From contig NZ_CANKYW010000010.1 of the NCBI RefSeq assembly GCF_947488135.1, positions 1-64,000 on the forward strand: a DNA stretch of 64,000 nucleotides, in the 5' to 3' direction. The DNA comes from an uncultured Marivita sp. (lineage in GTDB: Bacteria > Pseudomonadota > Alphaproteobacteria > Rhodobacterales > Rhodobacteraceae). A program made the translations under genes and the position numbers. A model generated the notes under the pieces. The model had not been told where the DNA came from. It made no database searches and was given only the letters and a program-made list of their open reading frames with translations. Numbering within the stretch: position 1 is the stretch's first letter; the number at the start of each line of letters is the position of its first letter. Below are positions 44,828-55,984 of the stretch, piece after piece.

Positions 44828-45670
44828 TCACCCGTCTCCGCCGAGCTCGTTCCAGATCTCGTGGACCCAGCCCTTGATGACCTGTGCTTCCTCCCAGCGG
44901 TTGGACATTTCGCGCCCCTGCGCGTCGGTCATGGCGTATTCCGGTGGACCCAGTTCGCAGACGAAAATGCAGTCTCCCGATGCGTTGCGGTCGCGCCAAT
45001 CGGCCAGACCTTCGCGCCACCAGCCCTTGAACAGATCCACCCATTTCCGGTTCTGGGGGAAGTCGAGTTGCAGCTGGATCTGCTGACGGCTTGCAACGCG
45101 GCCCTGAAAGCTGTCCGAGCGTTTGAGAATACGGCTGATCAGGGCAAGGTCATGCTCCGACATCGGAAACCAGAATTCGCGATCCACCACGTAATGCGAG
45201 AGATCGGCGCAGATGCGCATATCCGGGATGCGGTCGAGCAGTTGCAACGTGACGTAGAGATCGTTGGTGATGCAGTTGCGATGGGTCTCGAACTGGATCG
45301 GCATGCCGATGCGGTCCGACATCGCCAGCCACGTTTCGATCACCGGCACCATGTCATCGAGCGCAATGGGCATCACCTGACCAATCAAATCCACGAAGGG
45401 CGCGCCGAAATCGGTCGCCATGTGCAGCGTGTCTTCAAGGCTTTCGATGGTCTTGGGGAAGGCCACGATGAGCGGCGTCAGCCCGTTGGCCTCCATATGC
45501 GGGCGCACGGCGTGGGCAACCGCGACGTCCGATGCGCCAAGGTCGATGGCCATGCCGTCGAACCCGGCTTCGGCGACCATCTCGCAGACTTGATCGTAGG
45601 GCAGTTTCACACCGCTCTGGTCATGCGGCTGCATCGCCCAGAGCGAGGTGTAGACCTGAAGCCGCCTCAC
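44828..45670 (-). CDS. Sugar phosphate isomerase/epimerase-like TIM-barrel protein
   Basis: AP endonuclease 2-like protein of 280 residues. The N-terminus is LQVYTSLWAMQPHDQSG; metal/active-site candidates are IQFETHRNCITND (Glu and His), ADLSHYVVDREFW and FVCELGPPEYAM. The family covers isomerases, epimerases and dehydratases. Its start overlaps the stop of the desaturase gene by four bases, so translation is coupled. Function within the BKACE-desaturase cluster is unknown. Confidence 0.8.
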   Translation of the reverse strand: MRRLQVYTSLWAMQPHDQSGVKLPYDQVCEMVAEAGFDGMAIDLGASDVAVAHAVRPHMEANGLTPLIVAFPKTIESLEDTLHMATDFGAPFVDLIGQVMPIALDDMVPVIETWLAMSDRIGMPIQFETHRNCITNDLYVTLQLLDRIPDMRICADLSHYVVDREFWFPMSEHDLALISRILKRSDSFQGRVASRQQIQLQLDFPQNRKWVDLFKGWWREGLADWRDRNASGDCIFVCELGPPEYAMTDAQGREMSNRWEEAQVIKGWVHEIWNELGGDG

Positions 45671-46650
45671 TCGGCCGGCACGCGGCGGGTGCGGCCGCCC
45701 GTCGTGGGCACGATCCAGACCTCGTTTATCGGGTACTGGCTTTCATCCTTGGCCATCAATTTGCGGATCACCTCGATCTGGAACTCGATCCAGCCCATGC
45801 GATGCACCTCGCCCGCCTTGTCTTCGATCCTGTCGTTCAGCTCGCGCAGCTTCCAGAACGGCACGGCGGGGAATGTATGATGCGCGGTGTGATACGGCAT
45901 TTGCCAGCAGAGCCAGCGGAAGATCGCGTTGGTGCGCGTGGAGCGCGTGTTTTCCAAAATGTCGTTTTCGTGGCTCAGACCCAGATGTTCGATCGTGTTC
46001 TGCAACTGGTGCACCGGTTTGGTGAGCACCATCGGGATCAGCCAGAATGTCAGCGCGGCCCAGCTTCCTGTGACCACCGATACCACGGCAATCAGCGCAT
46101 ACAGCCCGAGATGAATCCGGCTTTCGCGGATCACCTTGGCCTCTTCCTCGGGCCGGATGAACGGCTCCACAATCACGCCACGGGCGCGGCGAACGACACC
46201 GAACACCCGGTTGCGCCAGTAGGTGATGCCCGACAGCCAAAGCAGGTAGGTGGTCAGCGTGTAGGGCTCGCGTACCAACTCACCGTCGCGTTCCCAATCC
46301 TGCGTGTACTGATGATGCGCGAAATGCATGATCTGGTCATAGTCGCGCGGAAAAACCTGGATGAACCCGATGATGCGGCCGAACACCTCGTTCAGCTTGC
46401 GCGTTCTGAATACAGTGGCATGGCTCAGCTCGTGCTGCGCGGCGTAGAGGAAGTTGAGCAGCACACCGAGCGCGAAACCCGTCACCCACACCCAGCCAGT
46501 GCCCATCGCCAAAGCGTGCAGGTATCCCACGATCAGGATGGCCCCCACATGGCTCGCCATCTGAAGCGCCCCATGCAGGTCAGAGCGTTCGGTCAGGCTG
46601 CGCAACTCGGTCGGTGTCAGCAATTTGCGGCGCGAGAAACTGGCGTCCAT
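45667..46650 (-). CDS. Fatty acid desaturase family protein
   Basis: Membrane di-iron desaturase/hydroxylase of 327 residues with four predicted helices and the three His boxes HELSHATVF (about 97), HFAHHQYTQD (about 135) and HTAHHTFP (about 267). The start is the ATG at 46650 after AAAGGAGGG; the longer frame upstream reads a non-coding spacer. It heads the operon with the TIM-barrel and BKACE genes, so the substrate may be a small quaternary amine or alkane-like compound rather than a lipid. Speculative. Confidence 0.84.
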   Translation of the reverse strand: MDASFSRRKLLTPTELRSLTERSDLHGALQMASHVGAILIVGYLHALAMGTGWVWVTGFALGVLLNFLYAAQHELSHATVFRTRKLNEVFGRIIGFIQVFPRDYDQIMHFAHHQYTQDWERDGELVREPYTLTTYLLWLSGITYWRNRVFGVVRRARGVIVEPFIRPEEEAKVIRESRIHLGLYALIAVVSVVTGSWAALTFWLIPMVLTKPVHQLQNTIEHLGLSHENDILENTRSTRTNAIFRWLCWQMPYHTAHHTFPAVPFWKLRELNDRIEDKAGEVHRMGWIEFQIEVIRKLMAKDESQYPINEVWIVPTTGGRTRRVPAE

Positions 46651-46874
46651 CGGTCCCTCCTTTGGCATCTCTTGCCCAGACTGGCCGCGAATGGGCAAAA
46701 AGGGAAGGGTTTGGTGCAGGGTGGACGGGCCCATCGGATCAAACTGCCTGAATTGCACGCATCCGCGCAAAGATCCGAATTTTTGCCTGAATCCCGAAAT
46801 TTTGCCTGAATCATTGTGCGACAGGCCGGTTGGCCCCACAATGGCGAAAAACGCATCCAGAGGTGAGCAGACCG

Positions 46875-48005
46875 ATGCAGATCAATCGACGTTTCTTTGG
46901 GCTGGGACTCATGGGTCTTGGCCTTGCCGCCTGTTCGCGTGGCGTGCCGGGCAGCGTGAGCACGAACACACCTGCGGGATTGCCGGACGACCTGCGGCCC
47001 GTTCCGAACGCTGCCTACGATGCCTGGGTCGCGTCGTTTCGCGGTAGGGCCGCCGCGCAGGGCATTTCGCAAAACACTTTGGAGGCCGCGTTTCGCGGCA
47101 CTGGATATCTGCCCGGTGTCGTCACCCGCGACCGCAACCAGACCGAATTCAGCCGGACGCTCGAGGACTACCTTTCCATCGCGACCTCGGATGAGCGTGT
47201 GCAGAAGGGGCGTGCGGCCTTTGCCCGACATCGCGGGACATTAAATGCGTTGGAGGACCGATATGGTGTCGATGCGCGGATCATCACCGCGATCTGGGGG
47301 CTGGAGAGCTTTTACGGTGAACGGCGCGGCCAGGTGCCGGTGATCTCGGCGACCTCGACCCTTGCCTTTGACGGACGGCGGGGGCGGTTCTTCGAACAGC
47401 AGTTGATCGCGGCGCTCCGTATCCTTCAGAACGGCGATATTCCCGCATCGCAAATGACCGGAAGCTGGGCGGGGGCGATGGGACATACGCAGTTCATCCC
47501 CACCTCCTACCTGCAATTTGCGGTCGACTACACCGGCGACGGACGGCGCGATATCTGGTCGGATGATCCGTCCGACGCGCTGGCCTCGGCAGCGGCGTAT
47601 CTTCAGCGCAATGGCTGGACGCGCGGGCTGGGATGGGGAAGCGAGTCGCCCAACGGGTCGCTGCAACCGCAACCGGGCGGGCCGCGGTTCGCCACGACAA
47701 GCAATTTCCGCGTGATCAAGCGCTACAACAATTCGGACGCCTACGCGATTGGCGTCGGACACTTGGCGGACAGGATCGGCGGCGCCGGGCCGCTGCGCGC
47801 CAGTTTTCCGCCCGATGCCAACGGGCTGACCAAGGCCGACCGGATTACCCTGCAACAACGCCTCTCCGCGCGCGGTTTCGACACGCAGGGCGCGGACGGC
47901 GTAATCGGATCGAACACCGAAGCCGCAATCCGCGCCTACCAGAGCAGTCGGGGCCTTCCGGTGACCGGCACACCTTCGCAGGCGCTTTTGCAAAGCCTGC
48001 GCTGA
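46875..48005 (+). CDS. Lytic murein transglycosylase, MltB type, with peptidoglycan-binding domain
   Basis: Lipoprotein of 376 residues: signal with RRFFGLGLMGLGLAAC (twin-Arg-like and lipobox Cys21). The SLT/MltB catalytic domain has the Glu in IWGLESFYGERRGQVPV, followed by GSWAGAMGHTQFIPTSYLQF and YTGDGRRDIWSDDPSDALAS. A C-terminal PG_binding_1 domain (about 315-376) ends with the NTEAAIRAYQSSRGLPVTG motif. It cleaves peptidoglycan glycan strands. AGGTGAG precedes the ATG. Confidence 0.9.
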   Translation: MQINRRFFGLGLMGLGLAACSRGVPGSVSTNTPAGLPDDLRPVPNAAYDAWVASFRGRAAAQGISQNTLEAAFRGTGYLPGVVTRDRNQTEFSRTLEDYLSIATSDERVQKGRAAFARHRGTLNALEDRYGVDARIITAIWGLESFYGERRGQVPVISATSTLAFDGRRGRFFEQQLIAALRILQNGDIPASQMTGSWAGAMGHTQFIPTSYLQFAVDYTGDGRRDIWSDDPSDALASAAAYLQRNGWTRGLGWGSESPNGSLQPQPGGPRFATTSNFRVIKRYNNSDAYAIGVGHLADRIGGAGPLRASFPPDANGLTKADRITLQQRLSARGFDTQGADGVIGSNTEAAIRAYQSSRGLPVTGTPSQALLQSLR

Positions 48006-48009
48006 TCCG

Positions 48010-48459
48010 GTGTTTCGGCTCTTCAAATGGCTGCGCAACACAGTTTTCCTGATGTGGCTGTGTGGCGCGCTGGCGGTCAGCACTGCGGTCCTTGGCCTTC
48101 AGGCGTTGACACTGTCGGCGCAGGTCGCCACGGCAACTGCCAGTGCGTCCGCCGCCGCGCTGAAGCATCGCAAGGACATGGCCAAGGCGGTGTCCAAAGC
48201 AAAGGCAAAGGCCCGCTTGCGACGGGTGTTGGTCGCGGTTCCCGTGGTTGGGGCAGGTGCCGCGGTGGCGTTTGAGGCCCAGGATTTCCGCGACTGGCAA
48301 ACAGAGAACCCCGATGGCACCTTTGCGGACTACTCCTGCGAGGTGGCGGAACTCAGCGCCGAGGTGGTGGACGACGTTCTTCAGGACCTCCCCGAAGCCG
48401 TCCGCCCGTCGCGCGACATGGTGCTGAGACAGCTTCCCGACTGCGAACATCCTGCCTGA
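48010..48459 (+). CDS. Hypothetical membrane protein
   Basis: Protein of 149 residues starting at GTG, four bases after the transglycosylase stop. One N-terminal membrane helix (NTVFLMWLCGALAVSTAVLG), an Ala/Lys-rich helix (HRKDMAKAVSKAKAKARLRR), a second helix (VLVAVPVVGAGAAVAFEA) and a soluble tail with two Cys (YSCEVAEL, LPDCEHPA). Family not recognised. It is likely co-transcribed with the transglycosylase gene. Confidence 0.65.
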   Translation: MFRLFKWLRNTVFLMWLCGALAVSTAVLGLQALTLSAQVATATASASAAALKHRKDMAKAVSKAKAKARLRRVLVAVPVVGAGAAVAFEAQDFRDWQTENPDGTFADYSCEVAELSAEVVDDVLQDLPEAVRPSRDMVLRQLPDCEHPA

Positions 48460-48632
48460 TTTCCTGCGTTCGTAGATCGCCCAAGAAATATGCTGATAGG
48501 ACAAAGCCGCCCATCTTTTGTGCGACACCTCGTGGCCAAGGCGGCTTTCCGCACCAATGACGATCAGTTTTGATGCGCGCTGGCGAAATGCGTTGGAAGT
48601 CGGACGCACCCGATATCTAGCGTTCGAACACA

Positions 48633-49457
48633 ATGACCCGGATGACCCCTCTGACAACCTTGCCGCCGCGGTCTCATGGCAAGCTTTCCATTGCCGCCAA
48701 ATCGCGCGGCGCGGGGGTGTCAGCCTTGGCCGATCTGCATCAGACGGGCTCGGCCAAGGTGCTGATGACACCGGCCCGTGATGCGGTCGAAGGTGTGATC
48801 CTGAACACCTCCGGCGGGCTGACCGGTGGCGATACCCTGTCCATCGCTGCCACGGCGCAAACCGGCGCGCGGCTGCGATTGACGACACAGGCGGCGGAGC
48901 GCGTTTACCGCACCGCCGATGACACCACCGCGCGGGTGCGCAACGTGATAACGGTCGAAAGCGGCGGCCGCGTGGATTGGTTGCCGCAGGAAACCATCCT
49001 GTTTCAAAACGGTGCGTTGCGGCGGTCGCTTGCAATCAGGATGGCCGCCGACGCCCGGGTATTGGTTGTCGAACCCGTGCTCTTCGGGCGCCTGGCGATG
49101 GGTGAGGTGGTCACGCAGGCCCGGCTCGCTGACAGTCTGACGCTCGAACGTGCGGGCCGCGTCGTGTTCCGTGATGCATCGACACTGACCGGCGATATCA
49201 CCGCGACCCTCGACAAGCCCGCTGTGGGCAATGGCGCCCGCGCGATGGCGCTCGTCGTGTTCGCCGCCCCCGAGGCCGAGGCGCATCTCGACCCCGTTCG
49301 CGCGATGTTGCCGAAGACTGCGGGTGTGTCCCTGGTGCGCGACGGCGTGCTGGTGATGCGCGCCTTGGCGAAGGATGGATTTGACCTGCGACGCACCCTG
49401 ATCCCCGTGCTTGATCGGCTGAGCGGGGACACCCTGCCACGATCCTGGAGACTTTGA
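48633..49457 (+). CDS. ureD: Urease accessory protein UreD
   Basis: Chaperone of 274 residues for urease nickel-site assembly. Family motifs are GVILNTSGGLTGGDTL (about 55-70), TTQAAERVYRT and WLPQETILFQNGALRRS. It heads the urease operon ureD-A-B-C-E-F-G. The ATG at 48633 is the best placed start, though no strong ribosome binding site is visible. Confidence 0.92.
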   Translation: MTRMTPLTTLPPRSHGKLSIAAKSRGAGVSALADLHQTGSAKVLMTPARDAVEGVILNTSGGLTGGDTLSIAATAQTGARLRLTTQAAERVYRTADDTTARVRNVITVESGGRVDWLPQETILFQNGALRRSLAIRMAADARVLVVEPVLFGRLAMGEVVTQARLADSLTLERAGRVVFRDASTLTGDITATLDKPAVGNGARAMALVVFAAPEAEAHLDPVRAMLPKTAGVSLVRDGVLVMRALAKDGFDLRRTLIPVLDRLSGDTLPRSWRL

Positions 49458-49460
49458 CCG

Positions 49461-49763
49461 ATGAACCTGACCCCCCGTGAAAAAGACAAATTGCTGATCG
49501 CCATGGCCGCCGAAGTGGCCCGCAAGCGGTTGGACCGTGGCGTGAAGCTGAACCATCCGGAAGCGATTGCGCTGATCACCGACGCGGTGGTCGAAGGCGC
49601 GCGCGACGGACGTTCGGTGGCCGACATGATGCAAGCTGGCGCACAGGTCATCACCCGCGATCAATGCATGGAGGGCGTGCCCGAGATGATCCACGAAGTG
49701 CAGGTGGAAGCGACGTTCCCGGACGGCACCAAACTGGTGACGGTGCACAATCCGATCCGATGA
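49461..49763 (+). CDS. ureA: Urease gamma subunit
   Basis: Protein of 100 residues, the usual length. It begins [20 protein letters not shown] and contains [10 protein letters not shown] and the C-terminal [17 protein letters not shown]. Follows ureD by three bases. Structural subunit of the nickel urease. Confidence 0.96.
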   Translation: MNLTPREKDKLLIAMAAEVARKRLDRGVKLNHPEAIALITDAVVEGARDGRSVADMMQAGAQVITRDQCMEGVPEMIHEVQVEATFPDGTKLVTVHNPIR

Positions 49764-49804
49764 GTTTGCATATCTGGAAAAAGAAAAAGTGAAAGGGTTT
49801 TGAG

Positions 49805-49984
49805 ATGAAAAACGGTCTGGCTTTGGCGGTTGTTTCCTTGATTTGGGCGTCCTCGGCGATGGCGCATCCCGGCGCGCATGTGCACCCGCATGACGGCGCG
49901 CATTGGTTGGTTCTGGTCAGCGCACTGGGCGTGATCGCCGTCGCGGGCGGTCTGGCCATGGGCAAAATTCGGAGACGAAAATGA
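49805..49984 (+). CDS. Small His-rich membrane peptide in the urease operon
   Basis: Encodes only 59 residues: a signal peptide ([20 protein letters not shown]), a His-rich mature start ([13 protein letters not shown]), one membrane helix ([20 protein letters not shown]) and a basic tail KIRRRK. Its stop overlaps the ureB ATG (ATGA), so it is coupled to ureB. AAAGTGAAAGGG lies upstream. The HPGxH start resembles the nickel-related HupE/UreJ proteins, but it is far shorter. A metal-capture role is inferred. Confidence 0.7.
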   Translation: MKNGLALAVVSLIWASSAMAHPGAHVHPHDGAHWLVLVSALGVIAVAGGLAMGKIRRRK

Positions 49985-50286
49985 TCCCCGGAGAGCTTTT
50001 TCTGGCGGAAGGCACTCTGACGCTCAACCCCGATCGACCCGCGATCACGCTGATGGTCGCCAATACCGGCGACCGTCCGGTGCAGGTGGGCAGCCATTAC
50101 CATTTCGCCGAGACCAATCCCGCACTCGATTTTGACCGGGATGCGGCACGCGGGCACCGGCTCGATATCGCGCCGGGCACGGCGGTGCGGTTCGAACCGG
50201 GTCAGCGCCGCGAAGTGCAGGTGATCCCTCTGAGCGGCGACCGCCGGGTGATCGGGTTCAACCAACAGGTGATGGGAGAACTGTGA
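49981..50286 (+). CDS. ureB: Urease beta subunit
   Basis: Protein of 101 residues starting [11 protein letters not shown], with [39 protein letters not shown] and the C-terminal GDRRVIGFN. The ATG is chosen because it overlaps the small upstream gene (ATGA) and matches family N-termini. Part of the urease trimer unit. Confidence 0.95.
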   Translation: MIPGELFLAEGTLTLNPDRPAITLMVANTGDRPVQVGSHYHFAETNPALDFDRDAARGHRLDIAPGTAVRFEPGQRREVQVIPLSGDRRVIGFNQQVMGEL

Positions 50287-50600
50287 TGGTCCGGATCGTG
50301 ACACCGATGGATTACTGGGCAAACGCAATGCAGGTCGGGTTCGTTCTGGCCGAGGCGCAGGGGGTGATCGCGATGCGTCTCATGGGACTGGCCGGGTTCT
50401 GGTCTGTGCCCAAAACCGAGAACAAGCGCATGCTGAACGAAAAGGTTTTTGCCTTCGTCAAGGGCACCACGGATGCCTCTTTCGCAGCGGCCGCCGGAAA
50501 AAGCCCCGATATCGTCGCCGCGCTTGCGATCAAACCGATCCGGCAGGCGACCCGCGCGAACCACAAGCGGCTGACCAAACGCGGACTGAAGAGGGGCTGA
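50286..50600 (+). CDS. Uncharacterised protein between ureB and ureC
   Basis: Protein of 104 residues, mostly helical, with [35 protein letters not shown] and the basic tail [15 protein letters not shown]. The ATG shares one base with the ureB stop, and the ureC start follows two bases after its own stop. Such genes, often with uninformative names, recur in Rhodobacterales urease loci. Strict co-translation suggests a urease-related job, but the function is unknown. Confidence 0.7.
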   Translation: MVRIVTPMDYWANAMQVGFVLAEAQGVIAMRLMGLAGFWSVPKTENKRMLNEKVFAFVKGTTDASFAAAAGKSPDIVAALAIKPIRQATRANHKRLTKRGLKRG

Positions 50601-50601
50601 T

Positions 50602-52362
<1,761 letters not shown>

Positions 52363-52457
52363 CGGGTGCCCGTCCAGGCCATTCACGTCGCAACGCGACG
52401 CGACGTAACGCGCCCGCCCGGTCGGTCGCGTCACATCGCTAACTTGAGAAGGCGGAT

Positions 52458-52898
52458 ATGCTCACAGTCTCTACCTACCACACCCACACCCACGGCACAC
52501 CAAGTGACCGTATCTCGCTCAGCTATGAAGCGCGGTTTCTGCGGCGACGTGTTCTGACCACGGATGGCGGTCTGGCGTTCCTGCTCGACCTTGAACAGAC
52601 CACCTCGCTCGATCACGGCGGTGCGCTCATCCTCGAAGACGGGCGCGAGATCCAAGTGGTCGCCGCCCCCGAACCTCTGCTGGAGATCACCGGCGACAAC
52701 CTCGTGCGCCTTGCCTGGCACATCGGCAACCGCCACACGCCCTGTCAGGTCGAGCCCACCCGCCTGCTGATCCAGCCCGACCACGTGATCCGCGACATGC
52801 TGGGCAAGCTGGGCGCGACGGTGACGGAACGCGTCGAACCCTTTACCCCGGAAGGAGGCGCCTACGGTCATGGACGGACCCATTCGCACGCCCACTGA
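52458..52898 (+). CDS. ureE: Urease nickel chaperone UreE
   Basis: Protein of 146 residues delivering nickel to UreG/apo-urease. It has an unusual His run at the start (YHTHTHG) and a His-rich tail ([10 protein letters not shown]) for metal binding. The central GDNLVRLAWHIGNRHTPCQV is the family core. Its 3' end overlaps the ureF start by 29 bases. Confidence 0.9.
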   Translation: MLTVSTYHTHTHGTPSDRISLSYEARFLRRRVLTTDGGLAFLLDLEQTTSLDHGGALILEDGREIQVVAAPEPLLEITGDNLVRLAWHIGNRHTPCQVEPTRLLIQPDHVIRDMLGKLGATVTERVEPFTPEGGAYGHGRTHSHAH

Positions 52899-53520
52899 TC
52901 CGATCCTGACGCTGGCGCAATGGCTGTCGCCGGGCTTCCCCATCGGGGCCTTTGCCTATTCCAGCGGGCTTGAGCAGGCGATCGCCGACAAGGTGGTCAT
53001 ACCCGCCACGGTCGAGGATTGGCTGTCGGACATGCTCTGCCATGGCAATGGCCTGGCCGACGCCATCCTGATCCGCGCGGCAGCCGACGCATCCGATCCG
53101 TCAGAGATCGACGAGGTTGCCCGCGCCTTTTGCCCAAGCCGCGAACGTCTTCTGGAACTTGATGCTCAAGGCACGGCCTTCTGTGACCAGCTGCGCGCCA
53201 ATTGGGGGATCGACGTCTTAAACCTCACCTATCCCGTCGCGCTTGGCGTCGGCATCAAACATCTCGACTTGCCGCTGACCATGGCGGTGCAGATGTATCT
53301 TCACGCCTGGGTCAGTGCCGTGGTCGCCGCCTGCCAACGCCTGATGGCGCTGGGTCAGACCGAGGCACAGCGCATCGTCGCGGCGCTCGCTCCGCTCTGC
53401 TCCGAGATCGCGATCCAGTCCGAGGCGATGTCTCTTGACGACATGACCAGCCAAAGCTTCGCTGCCGACATCGCCGCGATGCGTCACGAAACCCTCAGCC
53501 CAAGGATTTTCCGCACATGA
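52870..53520 (+). CDS. ureF: Urease accessory protein UreF
   Basis: Protein of 216 residues with [24 protein letters not shown] at the start and [21 protein letters not shown] late in the protein. It acts with UreD and UreG in the activation complex. Start lies inside ureE, and the stop overlaps the ureG start by four bases, indicating coupled translation of E-F-G. Confidence 0.93.
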   Translation: MDGPIRTPTDPILTLAQWLSPGFPIGAFAYSSGLEQAIADKVVIPATVEDWLSDMLCHGNGLADAILIRAAADASDPSEIDEVARAFCPSRERLLELDAQGTAFCDQLRANWGIDVLNLTYPVALGVGIKHLDLPLTMAVQMYLHAWVSAVVAACQRLMALGQTEAQRIVAALAPLCSEIAIQSEAMSLDDMTSQSFAADIAAMRHETLSPRIFRT

Positions 53521-54128
53521 GCACCCGCAATGGACCCCTTCGCGTTGGTATTGGTGGCCCCGTCGGCGCCGGGAAAACCTCGCTCACCGCAGCGCTGGCG
53601 AAGCGCCTCAAAGACACCCATTCCGTCGGTGTTATCACCAACGACATCTACACGCAGGAAGATGCCGAGGCGCTGATGCGCATGCAGATCCTGCCGCAGG
53701 ACCGGGTGATCGGCGTGGAAACCGGCGGTTGCCCGCACACGGCGATCCGCGAGGATGCCTCGATCAACCTGGCCGCTGTGGCCGAGATGGTCCGCCGTCA
53801 CCCCGAGGTCGAGGTGGTGCTGATCGAAAGCGGCGGGGACAACTTGTCGGCCACGTTCAGCCCGGAACTGGCGGACGTGACGCTCTACGTGATCGACGTG
53901 GCCGCAGGCGAGGAGATCCCGCGCAAGGGCGGGCCTGCGCTGACACGATCGGACATTCTGGTGATCAACAAGACCGACCTCGCGCCGCATGTCGGCGCCT
54001 CGCTCGAGGTGATGGACCGCGACGCCACCAAGATGCGCGAAGGTCGGCCCTTCGTCTTCGCCGCAGTGCGTCATGACAAGGGTGTCGACGATGTTCTGGG
54101 GCATCTGAAACGGATTTCCGGGCTCTGA
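53517..54128 (+). CDS. ureG: Urease accessory GTPase UreG
   Basis: GTPase of 203 residues with P-loop [19 protein letters not shown], the metal-binding Cys-Pro-His in [17 protein letters not shown], and the NKTD base-specificity motif in [13 protein letters not shown]. It drives nickel insertion. Last gene of the urease operon. Confidence 0.96.
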   Translation: MSTRNGPLRVGIGGPVGAGKTSLTAALAKRLKDTHSVGVITNDIYTQEDAEALMRMQILPQDRVIGVETGGCPHTAIREDASINLAAVAEMVRRHPEVEVVLIESGGDNLSATFSPELADVTLYVIDVAAGEEIPRKGGPALTRSDILVINKTDLAPHVGASLEVMDRDATKMREGRPFVFAAVRHDKGVDDVLGHLKRISGL

Positions 54129-54153
54129 CCGTGGGGTCTCACTCGTGCTTCAT

Positions 54154-54182
54154 TTGCGAAAGGTTCATCTTTTGTGTATGTT
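54154..54182 (+). promoter_or_regulatory. Candidate promoter for the NUDIX gene
   Basis: TTGCGA at 54154 and TATGTT at 54177 with a 17-base spacer, in the short ureG-NUDIX spacer. The spacing is ideal and both boxes fit loosely. Confidence 0.45.
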
Positions 54183-54225
54183 GTGGGCGAGGCAGACATA
54201 ACAACAAGAAATTGCGCGCACACCC

Positions 54226-54684
54226 ATGGCGGAACTCGGAAAACAAATTGCGGCGCTGCCCATGCGCTGGAAAAAGGACGGAACCTTTCAGGTTCTGATG
54301 GTCACGTCACGCGAAACCAAGCGGTGGATCATGCCGAAAGGCTGGACCATGAACGGGAAAAAACCCTGGGTCGCGGCAGAAATCGAGGCCTTGGAAGAGG
54401 CGGGCGCGGTTGGCTATATCGGCAAGGACGTGCTGGGAATCTATACTTACAAGAAGAAGCTGGACGACGGCTCATCGCTGAAATGCGAAGTCGATGTGTA
54501 TCCGATGGTTGTCGAAAATCTCAAGCGCAACTGGAAAGAACGCGACGAGCGCAAGCGCAAATGGTTCTCGGCCAAGGGCGCGGCCAAACGGGTCAGCGAA
54601 CCGGAGCTTGCAAAACTTCTGCGCAGCCTCATGAAGAAACCGGCGAAGCAGCCGGTGATCCGCGAATTCCTCAAAGCGTCCTGA
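54226..54684 (+). CDS. NUDIX hydrolase
   Basis: Protein of 152 residues of the diphosphoinositol-polyphosphate-like NUDIX group, starting with IAALPMRWKKDGTFQVLMVTSRE. The NUDIX box is GWTMNGKKPWVAAEIEALEEAGAVG (split across 20 residues: Gly, Glu, then ALEEAG). The Arg of the usual RE-x-x-EE is replaced by Ile, while the metal-binding Glu residues remain. It has its own candidate promoter. Convergent with the cytochrome peroxidase gene. Confidence 0.8.
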   Translation: MAELGKQIAALPMRWKKDGTFQVLMVTSRETKRWIMPKGWTMNGKKPWVAAEIEALEEAGAVGYIGKDVLGIYTYKKKLDDGSSLKCEVDVYPMVVENLKRNWKERDERKRKWFSAKGAAKRVSEPELAKLLRSLMKKPAKQPVIREFLKAS

Positions 54685-54688
54685 GAGC

Positions 54689-55978
54689 TCAATCCACCGG
54701 CAATCCGCTGGGCACGCTCTTCGGTCGGCCAAGCGGGCGCATAAGCGCTGTCTCCCCGGTCAGGCTTTCGAGAAAGGCCACGATGTCGTCCACCTGCGCC
54801 TCCGACAGAGGCACGGGTCGCACGTCCAGAAACGCGGCCTGACGCTCCATTTCGAGCGTATCGGTCTGGATCACGAAATCGATCTCCTGCACCCACGGAA
54901 CCTCCGGCAACGCGGCTTTCTCCGGTGTCCAATCGGCCCGCATCCTCAACGGGTCAGCCATGTGGTGCACCATGTCCCGCAGGTTCGCATAGGCGCCGTT
55001 ATGGCCGTAAGGCGCCGTCAGCGCGACGTTGCGCAAAGAGGGCGTGCGGAAGCGGTACGCGTCTTCCAGATCGTCGGTCGCGCCCATGCGCCCGACATCG
55101 CGCGGGATCGGGTCCCAGATGCGGGTCCGGCCGGGGCCGAAGGCGGGCAAGGCCATCGCGTGAAATTCCTGGTCGGACAGCAACGGACCGTTATGGCACT
55201 GCACGCAGCGCGCCTCGCCAAAGAACAACTGCCGCCCGCGCTCTGCCGCCTCGGGCAGGGGGGTGCCATCCGTCAGGAACGCGTCATAGGGGCTGTCGTA
55301 GTTTGTCCACTCAGTGCCGATGAAGGCCGCCAACGCGTTGCCGATCTCGACGATGGTCACGTCCTCGGGACGCTCGATATGATCGAAGGCGGCAACGAAC
55401 ATCTCGCCATAGTCCGAAATTGTCCGCACCCGCTTGGCGATGATCGGCCAGGCTCTGTCGATCCGGTCCTTCACTGCCCCCGCGATCTCGTTCTCGCCGA
55501 CATTCCCGGCCATTTCGAATTGCGATGTCATCGGAAAGAGCGCCTGCGCCGCGAGGATCGTCTCCAACCCCTGCGGCAGCCATTCCTCGGCGGGGCTGTC
55601 ATAGTCGTTGCCGTAGATATCCGACATCTCCAGCCGCCCGTCGTGGAACAGCACCCGCACATCCTTGTGGCCGAGGTTCCAGAGCGCCGGTGCATTGCGC
55701 GGGATACGTTTGCGGATGCGGTCCGGGCCATCGCCGGGCGTGCGGTCGGCACCAAGCCCAGTCCCGCCTTCTCCGATGCCCAGTGACAGCCCGTCGCTGC
55801 CGCCCAGATCGTGATGGTGACACGTCCCGCACGAGATATTCCTGTTGCCGCTCAGGATCTTGTCGTAAAACAGCAATTGACCGATCCGGGCCTTATCCGC
55901 ATCGAAGGCGATGAAATCCTCGGCCGTGATCGGTTGCGCCAGAGCAGGCGGGGCGGCCAGGAAAAGAGCGAAGAGCAG
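54689..55978 (-). CDS. Di-haem cytochrome c peroxidase/MauG family protein
   Basis: Exported protein of about 430 residues with two haem c sites, CGTCHH (near residue 49 of this model) and CVQCHN (near residue 208). Other marks are QLLFYDKILSGNRNISC at the start and TAPYGHNGAYANLRDMV late. A signal peptide is clear (LLFALFLAAPPALA, cleavage before QPITAEDF), but no ATG, GTG or TTG precedes it in frame. The only near start is a CTG at 55978. The 5' end lies close to the start of the divergent Sel1-repeat gene. Either a non-standard start or an unnoticed frameshift is implied. Confidence 0.75.
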   Translation of the reverse strand: MLFALFLAAPPALAQPITAEDFIAFDADKARIGQLLFYDKILSGNRNISCGTCHHHDLGGSDGLSLGIGEGGTGLGADRTPGDGPDRIRKRIPRNAPALWNLGHKDVRVLFHDGRLEMSDIYGNDYDSPAEEWLPQGLETILAAQALFPMTSQFEMAGNVGENEIAGAVKDRIDRAWPIIAKRVRTISDYGEMFVAAFDHIERPEDVTIVEIGNALAAFIGTEWTNYDSPYDAFLTDGTPLPEAAERGRQLFFGEARCVQCHNGPLLSDQEFHAMALPAFGPGRTRIWDPIPRDVGRMGATDDLEDAYRFRTPSLRNVALTAPYGHNGAYANLRDMVHHMADPLRMRADWTPEKAALPEVPWVQEIDFVIQTDTLEMERQAAFLDVRPVPLSEAQVDDIVAFLESLTGETALMRPLGRPKSVPSGLPVD

Positions 55979-55984
55979 ACCGAG

